Of a stretch of DNA of 13,736 nt, positions 1 to 4,568 are shown piece after piece. Below the pieces are notes generated by a model. It was not told the DNA's origin and ran no database searches. It saw only the letters and a program-made list of their open reading frames with translations. Source of the DNA: Clostridia bacterium (lineage in GTDB: Bacteria > Bacillota_A > Clostridia > Oscillospirales > CAG-382); NCBI GenBank assembly GCA_017517985.1, contig JAFWWX010000046.1, positions 1 to 13,736 on the forward strand. The letters run 5' to 3'. A program made the position numbers and the translations under genes. Within the stretch, counting starts at the first letter, position 1. Each line of letters starts with the position of its first letter.

Positions 1-97
1 GTTCTACGGTTACATTTGCCGCTTTACAGCCTGCATCACACGCCGCAAATGCTGCAACAAGGCCGTAAACCTCTATCATACCTACTGCGTTTGACAT
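1..97 (-). CDS. BMC-domain shell protein, partial (N-terminal 32 residues)
   Basis: Only the first 32 codons are in the window; the gene continues beyond the left edge. The visible peptide begins MSNAVGMIEVYGLVAAFAAC and continues through a DAGCKAANVTVE stretch. This is the first strand and helix of the BMC fold: a G-[MI]-[IV]-E start, then an alanine-rich helix carrying D-x-x-x-K-x-x-N-V. The family forms hexameric (or, when duplicated, trimeric) tiles of bacterial microcompartment shells. The ATG at 95-97 is preceded by GAAAGGA about nine bases upstream. It follows the alcohol dehydrogenase stop by only 27 bases, so it belongs to the same transcription unit as the aldolase. Ending the strand in TVE rather than the TLVG of PduA/PduJ suggests a variant shell paralogue, but 32 residues cannot separate single-domain from tandem-domain types. 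Confidence 0.85.
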   Translation of the reverse strand, partial: MSNAVGMIEVYGLVAAFAACDAGCKAANVTVE

Positions 98-124
98 ATT
101 ACAAAATTCCTTTCTCTGTCAAGA

Positions 125-1327
125 TTACGGAATAATTGCAATCTTCAGACCATCCTGACGAAGGTTTGTCGCCAGAGCTTCATTTGCATCCGCAAGATGG
201 AACTTATGTGTAATAAGTTCATTAAGCGGGAGTCCGATTGCCTTTGCACGCTTGAGAAAATCAAAAGTAGTCGCATAGTCTCTAAGAGTATACACCCAGG
301 AGCCCACTGTTGTGATTTCCTTTGCACAAATATCAAAGTGAGGATTGATTGTTGCGTCTCCGCCGTTTATAAAGAAACCAAGCTCACAAAGTCCACCGCC
401 ATTTCTTATAAACTTATAGATATTGGAGTGTGCCACGGGTGAACCGGTACATTGGAACGCAAAGTCTGCAAGGTAGCCTCCAAATGCGTCCTTAACAGCA
501 TCTGCGAGTGCTTCCTGTCCCTTATGCTTCGTAAAGTTAACGGTTGCGCTTGCTCCCATTTTCTTTGCAAATTCAAGTCTTTGTTCATTACCATCAACGG
601 CAACAATATTTTCAGTACCCATAGTTCTGAGAACTGCAATACATATAAGACCAATAGGTCCACATCCCTGAATTACAACTCTTGAATTGAATCTAAGAAT
701 ATTTGTGGATTTCGCTCTTTCAACCGCGTGAATAAGTACTGCCGCAGGTTCAATAAGTATTCTTGAATCAAGGTCAAGGTCACTTACATTGAAGATTGTT
801 GAGCCTTTTCTTACAACTATGTAATCGGCGTACCAACCGTTGAGATGTACATCGTCATCCGGAAGAAGTCCGTAAACATCTGCTCCACCAACATTCTGTT
901 TGTTAAGGTCAAACATTGTAATATCGGGGTTATCCTTAAAGATCATACAGGTTACGATTTTGTCTCCTATACCGAGAGGCTTTCCAGCGCTGTCCTTTTT
1001 AACATTTTTGCCAATCTTTACGATTTCACCGGTTCCCTCGTGTCCGAGAACTACCGGAATAAGTCCGAAGGGATCACGCTTATACTCATGTGCATCTGTT
1101 CCACAGACACCGCAGCCCTCCATTTTTACAAGCACATCGTCGTCGCCTATCTCCGGAATGGGATATTCCTTTATTTCAAACTGCTCTGTCTTTGTAAGAA
1201 GTGCAACACGGCTTGTTTTAGGTATTGCTCCGCTTGTACTTCTCGTAGCTGATGAAACATTTGATGTTCCCTTTATTCCAGATATTACCTCTTTGACTAT
1301 GGCTTCAATTCTTTCTTGTTCAGTCAT
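125..1327 (-). CDS. Zinc-type medium-chain alcohol dehydrogenase with N-terminal encapsulation helix
   Basis: A 400-residue MDR-superfamily NAD(P)-dependent alcohol/polyol dehydrogenase. Residues 1-20 form an amphipathic helix followed by a Ser/Thr/Gly-rich linker to about residue 40. This is absent from ordinary family members and resembles a BMC encapsulation peptide. The GroES-like domain follows with the catalytic zinc site: C72 in GCGVCGTDAH, H96-E97 in GHEGTG, and E193 in LIEPAA. The Rossmann domain shows GCGPIG near 221-226 and an acidic residue (D245) after the second strand, which favours NAD(H). The usual four-cysteine structural zinc site is missing; only C127 lies in that region. 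The ATG has AAAGGA nine bases upstream. In this locus it probably reduces lactaldehyde to 1,2-propanediol or propionaldehyde to 1-propanol, regenerating NAD inside the shell. Which of the two is unresolved. Threonine/sorbitol dehydrogenase relatives are the alternative. Confidence 0.88.
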   Translation of the reverse strand: MTEQERIEAIVKEVISGIKGTSNVSSATRSTSGAIPKTSRVALLTKTEQFEIKEYPIPEIGDDDVLVKMEGCGVCGTDAHEYKRDPFGLIPVVLGHEGTGEIVKIGKNVKKDSAGKPLGIGDKIVTCMIFKDNPDITMFDLNKQNVGGADVYGLLPDDDVHLNGWYADYIVVRKGSTIFNVSDLDLDSRILIEPAAVLIHAVERAKSTNILRFNSRVVIQGCGPIGLICIAVLRTMGTENIVAVDGNEQRLEFAKKMGASATVNFTKHKGQEALADAVKDAFGGYLADFAFQCTGSPVAHSNIYKFIRNGGGLCELGFFINGGDATINPHFDICAKEITTVGSWVYTLRDYATTFDFLKRAKAIGLPLNELITHKFHLADANEALATNLRQDGLKIAIIP

Positions 1328-1428
1328 TTGTCTTTTTCCTTTCAGTCAAAGATAATGCAAATTGCATAATATGCATATTTTCTTGGTTAAACTTACACAT
1401 AAAATGCATACTTGCCATTTTTCATTTT

Positions 1429-1938
1429 TTAATTAAATAACTCGTCAAATACCCTTTTACCATATGCAGAAAGTGCAGTATCCTGTTCTTCACTTCCTCC
1501 GCTGACACCGATACCACCAAGTATTTTTCCTGACGCTTCAAGTGTATCACCACCACCGAAAATCACAATTTTACCACCGTTTGTATGCTGAATACCATAA
1601 AGCGGAGCACCCGGCTGTGAAAGTCCGGACAATTTCTTTGTTGACATTTTCAGTGCAACAGATGTATATGCTTTGTTAATTGCAATATCACGACTTGCAA
1701 GATATGAGTTATCCATACACTCGCAAAGTTTTAGATTTCCACCGTCATCGGCAATTGCAACAACAGCATTAACCCCCATCTCGCGTGCTTTAAGTTCAAC
1801 TCTCTGTGCAATCAGCTTTGCATTATCAAGAGATATGTATGATATCTTGCTTTTCGGCATCATTGGAACAGATTTTGTATCAACCTGTTCTTTTATAGCC
1901 TTGACCGCCTCACTGACGAGTTTATCTATGTCTACCAC
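1429..1938 (-). CDS. GlcG/HbpS (DUF336) domain protein with N-terminal encapsulation-like helix
   Basis: A 169-residue protein. Residues 30-169 match the GlcG/HbpS/PduO C-terminal fold: L-x-x-A near 37-40, V-A-I-x-D-D-G-G near 60-67, a central I-A-I-N-K-A-Y-T-S helix, then GGKIVIFGGG and GGIGVSGGSEEQD glycine-rich loops. Some relatives bind haem or cobalamin-related ligands; the biochemical role in microcompartments is not established. Residues 1-20 (MVDIDKLVSEAVKAIKEQVD) are an amphipathic helix joined by a short Lys/Ser/Pro linker, resembling the leader on the neighbouring dehydrogenase, so the protein is probably shell-cargo. The start is GTG at 1936-1938, six bases after the aldolase stop; an in-frame TAA just upstream prevents a longer start. 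No good Shine-Dalgarno is visible, so translation is probably coupled to the aldolase. Confidence 0.82.
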   Translation of the reverse strand: MVDIDKLVSEAVKAIKEQVDTKSVPMMPKSKISYISLDNAKLIAQRVELKAREMGVNAVVAIADDGGNLKLCECMDNSYLASRDIAINKAYTSVALKMSTKKLSGLSQPGAPLYGIQHTNGGKIVIFGGGDTLEASGKILGGIGVSGGSEEQDTALSAYGKRVFDELFN

Positions 1939-1944
1939 TTCTAA

Positions 1945-2739
1945 TTACTTGCCGAGAGAAGCAAGAACCTTCTTTGTGATTTCAGCGATAAGAGCGCTGT
2001 CATCACCGCATGAACCTGAGCAAGAACCTCCACAGGAGTGGCAGCTGGGCTTACCAGATTTAGCGTTGGGGCAAAGATCAGCCGGGTGCTTGCCCTTAAG
2101 ACCAAACTGACGTCTTATTTCGTAGAGTCTCTGTACCTGATCTTCAGAAAGCTGCTTAGGACCACCAAGCATTTTGGACTGATAGAGAAGCTGTGCATAG
2201 AATTCAAGTGATTCCATCTTGTGATATGCATTAAGAAGTGAATCGGAGAATGAAAGTGCACCGTGGTTTGCAAGAAGAACTGCGTCGTAATACTGAACAT
2301 ACTTTGATACAGCATCCGGAATTTCTTCTGTGGAAGGTGTGCCGTATTCAGCAATCGGAACACATCCAAGAGCAATTACCGCTTCAGGCATAATCGGTTC
2401 TGTAAGCGGAATACCTGCAATTGCAAAGCTTGTTGCATAAAGGGGATGTGCATGAACAACGCTCTTTACATCAGGTCTTTCTTTATAAACTCTCATGTGC
2501 ATCTTGATTTCAGAGGAAGGCTTGAAACCTTCATTCGCCTGAATAACCTTGCCTTCTGCGTCAACCTTGCATATGTATTCGGGAGTCATAAAACCCTTGG
2601 ATACACCTGTAGGTGTACAGAGGAATTCGTTATCGTTGAGTTTTACGGAAATGTTACCGTCGTTGGATGCAACCATTCCTTTGTCGTAAATTCTCTTGCC
2701 GATTTCACAAATTTGTTTTTTGATTTCGTACTCTGACAT
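1945..2739 (-). CDS. Class II aldolase (L-fuculose/rhamnulose-1-phosphate type) with C-terminal encapsulation peptide
   Basis: A 264-residue class II aldolase/adducin-family protein. By family it cleaves L-fuculose- or rhamnulose-1-phosphate to DHAP and L-lactaldehyde. Zinc ligands are visible as H96 and H98 in VVHAHPLY and H159 in LLANHGAL; the catalytic acid is E77 in KPSSEIKMH. N27-G28-N29-S31 near the N terminus form the phosphate-binding NxGNxS motif. After the core (to about 215) comes a linker with five cysteines in 22 residues (223, 233, 236, 240, 244). The tail SALIAEITKKVLASLGK is a classic amphipathic encapsulation helix. The start is ATG 2737-2739 with AAAGGAG upstream. A longer frame reaches 2799, but that would put the start at the predicted transcription start. 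First gene of the second BMC transcription unit. Sugar specificity (fuculose, rhamnulose or both) cannot be told from sequence. Confidence 0.9.
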   Translation of the reverse strand: MSEYEIKKQICEIGKRIYDKGMVASNDGNISVKLNDNEFLCTPTGVSKGFMTPEYICKVDAEGKVIQANEGFKPSSEIKMHMRVYKERPDVKSVVHAHPLYATSFAIAGIPLTEPIMPEAVIALGCVPIAEYGTPSTEEIPDAVSKYVQYYDAVLLANHGALSFSDSLLNAYHKMESLEFYAQLLYQSKMLGGPKQLSEDQVQRLYEIRRQFGLKGKHPADLCPNAKSGKPSCHSCGGSCSGSCGDDSALIAEITKKVLASLGK

Positions 2740-2809
2740 TTTTCTGTCTCCTTTAATAAAAATTTGTTTATTGTTTAATTTTGGTGTTATTACACACATT
2801 CATGTATAA

Positions 2810-2838
2810 ATAATACCACATTCATTTGGGTTTGTCAA
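2810..2838 (-). promoter_or_regulatory. Sigma-70/A promoter of the aldolase unit
   Basis: On the minus strand the -35 TTGACA (2833-2838) and -10 TATTAT (2810-2815) are separated by exactly 17 bases. Transcription should start near 2803, giving a leader of about 64 bases before the aldolase ATG. The -35 box extends as TTGACAAAC, identical to that of the glycyl radical enzyme promoter. Confidence 0.8.
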
Positions 2839-2840
2839 CT

Positions 2841-2900
2841 GTTTTTAACATAATTTTGTTGTTTTTATTTGGTTTTGCTGTGGTTTTATGTTGTTTTTTG
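2841..2900 (-). promoter_or_regulatory. Probable operator: phased GTTTT (AAAAC) array upstream of aldolase promoter
   Basis: Read on the plus strand, GTTTT begins at 2841, 2861, 2872, 2883 and 2893, i.e. spacings of 20, 11, 11 and 10 bases, close to helical repeat. The last two copies lie in a 20-base sequence (2881-2900, TGGTTTTATGTTGTTTTTTG) repeated exactly at 7213-7232 upstream of the other BMC promoter. Tandem direct repeats of this kind are typical of DeoR-family and some AraC-family sites, but the regulator is not in the window and its family is inferred only. Confidence 0.5.
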
Positions 2901-2906
2901 TTCCAA

Positions 2907-2948
2907 AAATAGTCTTTTGTTAATATATCGTGAACGTTTGGACTATTT
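2907..2948 (-). terminator. Possible weak hairpin after the EutP-like gene
   Basis: The 8-bp arms AAATAGTC (2907-2914) and GACTATTT (2941-2948) form an inverted repeat around a 26-base AT-rich loop, overlapping the stop codon of the GTPase gene. On the minus strand the downstream arm runs into a short T stretch. The long loop and weak stem make this a poor intrinsic terminator; partial read-through into the aldolase unit is likely. Confidence 0.25.
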
Positions 2949-3365
2949 CAGATACTCAAGCAATTCATCTATCCCCTTTTTATCCTTTGACGAAGTCATA
3001 AATATCCTGCTGCATCCGCAAAGCTCAAGTCTCATTTTCGCAAGGTGGCACCTGGCTTCCGGATGGTCGCACTTTGTCACTATTCCCACAACAGGTCTGT
3101 TAGCTACAGGCGCACATGCGGGTGGAAAAACACAAAAATCATCTGTAGCACATAGAACAAGTCCTACAACATCCGCCTCAAATGAATATACTGCAAGAGC
3201 GCCACCAAGATCGTTCCCTTCAGTATATTCACCGGGAGTATCGATAAATGTATCGGAATAATCTATGTACTGGGTTTTACGGTAAACAAGCTCTTCGCCT
3301 TTAAGGGCCTCTATAAGAGTTGTTTTACCGCTTCCGCTTCTGCCCATAAAAATTATTTTCTTCAT
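2943..3365 (-). CDS. EutP/PduV-like small GTPase of the microcompartment
   Basis: A 140-residue P-loop protein, the usual EutP/PduV length. The Walker A motif GRSGSGKTT spans 8-16, the G3-type motif DTPGEY spans 42-47, and a TKCD at 97-100 serves as the base-recognition motif. EutP/PduV proteins accompany ethanolamine and propanediol microcompartments. PduV has been linked to microcompartment positioning, and EutP has been reported to have an acetate-kinase-like activity, so the role here is uncertain. The ATG lies four bases after the EutS-like gene stop, the last gene of the operon that starts with the glycyl radical enzyme. The protein has eight cysteines, many for its size. No membrane segment or signal peptide is seen. 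Confidence 0.87.
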   Translation of the reverse strand: MKKIIFMGRSGSGKTTLIEALKGEELVYRKTQYIDYSDTFIDTPGEYTEGNDLGGALAVYSFEADVVGLVLCATDDFCVFPPACAPVANRPVVGIVTKCDHPEARCHLAKMRLELCGCSRIFMTSSKDKKGIDELLEYLK

Positions 3366-3369
3366 ATTT

Positions 3370-3735
3370 TTATGTCTTTGTTATCTCGCAAATTGTAAAT
3401 CCGAGTTTTCTTTCAGCATAATCAACTACCGCAGATAGCGCAGATTCAACCTCTGAAACAGTACCAATAACTATTAGTGTTCCTGAAAATCTGTCAACAA
3501 ATCCAACATCGGCGCCGGAGGATTTCATTGACAGGTCAGCCGCTATTATTGCGTATTCGCTGGGACACATTGTAACTATTCCAATTGCAGACTTTGTACT
3601 GTAGTCTACTGTTGGATCAAGTCCGAGCTTTTTGTACAGCGTATTATCAGGATTTGCAATTATGTGTGCAAGTGTTATCTGTTTTCCTGGAACAGATTCC
3701 TGAATAATTCGCTGTTTGGTTTCGTATATTTCCAT
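3370..3735 (-). CDS. EutS/PduU-type circularly permuted BMC shell protein
   Basis: A 121-residue shell protein of the circularly permuted BMC-H class. The N-terminal segment I-x-Q-E-x-V-P-G-K-Q-I-T-L-A-H-I-I-A-N-P (about residues 10-28) is the hallmark of EutS/PduU, whose N-termini form a small beta-barrel capping the hexamer pore. The BMC core follows with AIGIVTMCPSEYAIIAADLS and a GFVDRFSGTLIV strand, ending in the typical F-T-x-C-x-I-T-x-T tail. The start is ATG 3733-3735, preceded five bases away by GGAGG. That Shine-Dalgarno lies inside the last codons of the activase gene, whose stop is one base from this ATG, so the two are probably translationally coupled. A TTG four codons upstream is possible but would overlap the Shine-Dalgarno. 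Confidence 0.93.
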   Translation of the reverse strand: MEIYETKQRIIQESVPGKQITLAHIIANPDNTLYKKLGLDPTVDYSTKSAIGIVTMCPSEYAIIAADLSMKSSGADVGFVDRFSGTLIVIGTVSEVESALSAVVDYAERKLGFTICEITKT

Positions 3736-3736
3736 T

Positions 3737-4522
3737 CTATCCTCCAATTATTGCCTCAAGCCCCTGGGCTTGCGCGATCCTTCGCAGGCTTTCCATCTTC
3801 TCACTTGACGGTACGGGAACATCTCCCATTTTATATTCCCTGTCAAGACCTACATATTTATCATATCCAAGTCTATGATACGGAAGCAGGTGTATTTCCC
3901 TAACACCGGGAAGTGCTGCTGCAAATTTTGCAATTGCCTTTATCTCATCCTCGGTATCGTTGAATGTTGGAATTACAGGCACTCTTATTACAAGCCTTGT
4001 ACCGCTTTCTGCAATTTTTCTTGCATTGTTAAGTATCAGTTCGTTTCTGAGACCACAGAACTGTTCGTGTTTTTCAGAGTCTATATGTTTTATGTCCATA
4101 AGAACAGTATCAAGAACCGGAAGCACAGGTTCAATCATTTCCCAAGGTAGACACGCTGTTGTTTCAACAGCAGTATTAATTCCCTCTTTTTTACATTCGG
4201 AAAGAAGTGCTATGACAAAATCTGTCTGACAAAGAGCCTCCCCTCCAGAAAGGGTGATTCCTCCCCCACTTCTTCGGTAGTATGGCATATCCTGAAGTAC
4301 TTTTTTCATTACCTCTTCGACGGTTGTATCATAACCTACAACCTTTGTGCCGTCTTTAATTTTCATTCGCTGTATTCTGTAGCTCTGCGATTCAGGATTA
4401 CAACACCAACGGCAACGAAGTATACAGCCTTTCAAAAACACTATCGTCCGTATTCCCGGTCCGTCGTGGGTTGAAAATTTTTGTATGTCGAATATTCTTC
4501 CGACTACGGATTTATTGTCCAT
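3737..4522 (-). CDS. Glycyl radical enzyme activase (radical SAM)
   Basis: A 261-residue radical-SAM enzyme that generates the glycyl radical on the neighbouring dehydratase using SAM and a [4Fe-4S] cluster. The N-terminal signature F-S-x-x-D-G-P-G-I-R-T (16-26) precedes the cluster motif C33-x3-C37-x2-C40. SGGE at 92-95 is the SAM-binding loop, and DIKH follows in the second half of the barrel. Many activases of this family carry a ferredoxin-like insert with two extra clusters after the CxxxCxxC motif. Here the region from residue 42 to 88 is short and has no cysteine, so the enzyme resembles the compact PFL-activase layout. The ATG has AAAGGA six bases upstream. It follows the glycyl radical enzyme by 46 bases with no promoter or terminator between. 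Confidence 0.93.
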   Translation of the reverse strand: MDNKSVVGRIFDIQKFSTHDGPGIRTIVFLKGCILRCRWCCNPESQSYRIQRMKIKDGTKVVGYDTTVEEVMKKVLQDMPYYRRSGGGITLSGGEALCQTDFVIALLSECKKEGINTAVETTACLPWEMIEPVLPVLDTVLMDIKHIDSEKHEQFCGLRNELILNNARKIAESGTRLVIRVPVIPTFNDTEDEIKAIAKFAAALPGVREIHLLPYHRLGYDKYVGLDREYKMGDVPVPSSEKMESLRRIAQAQGLEAIIGG

Positions 4523-4568
4523 TGTAGTTCCTTTCGGAATAATTTTTCATTTTACGGTATATAAGTTG

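Noticed and set aside
900..1355. Open frame of 151 codons on the plus strand opposite the dehydrogenase
   Set aside because: It is antisense to a well-supported MDR dehydrogenase, has no ribosome site or recognisable domain, and its composition mirrors the opposite strand.
2740..2799. Longer aldolase start at 2799
   Set aside because: It would begin only a few bases after the predicted transcription start, without a ribosome site; ATG 2739 has AAAGGAG and matches the family N terminus.
2841..2900. CRISPR array or tandem repeat tract
   Set aside because: The repeated unit is only five to six bases with variable spacing and no spacer-repeat structure; a promoter-linked operator explains it better.
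2915..2940. Catabolite-responsive (cre) site near TGAACGTTTGGA
   Set aside because: The sequence does not fit the cre consensus spacing of the central CG, and no better match was seen near either BMC promoter.
2869..3261. Plus-strand frame of 130 codons opposite the EutP-like gene
   Set aside because: Shadow of the P-loop GTPase; it begins in the T-rich operator region and has no family features.
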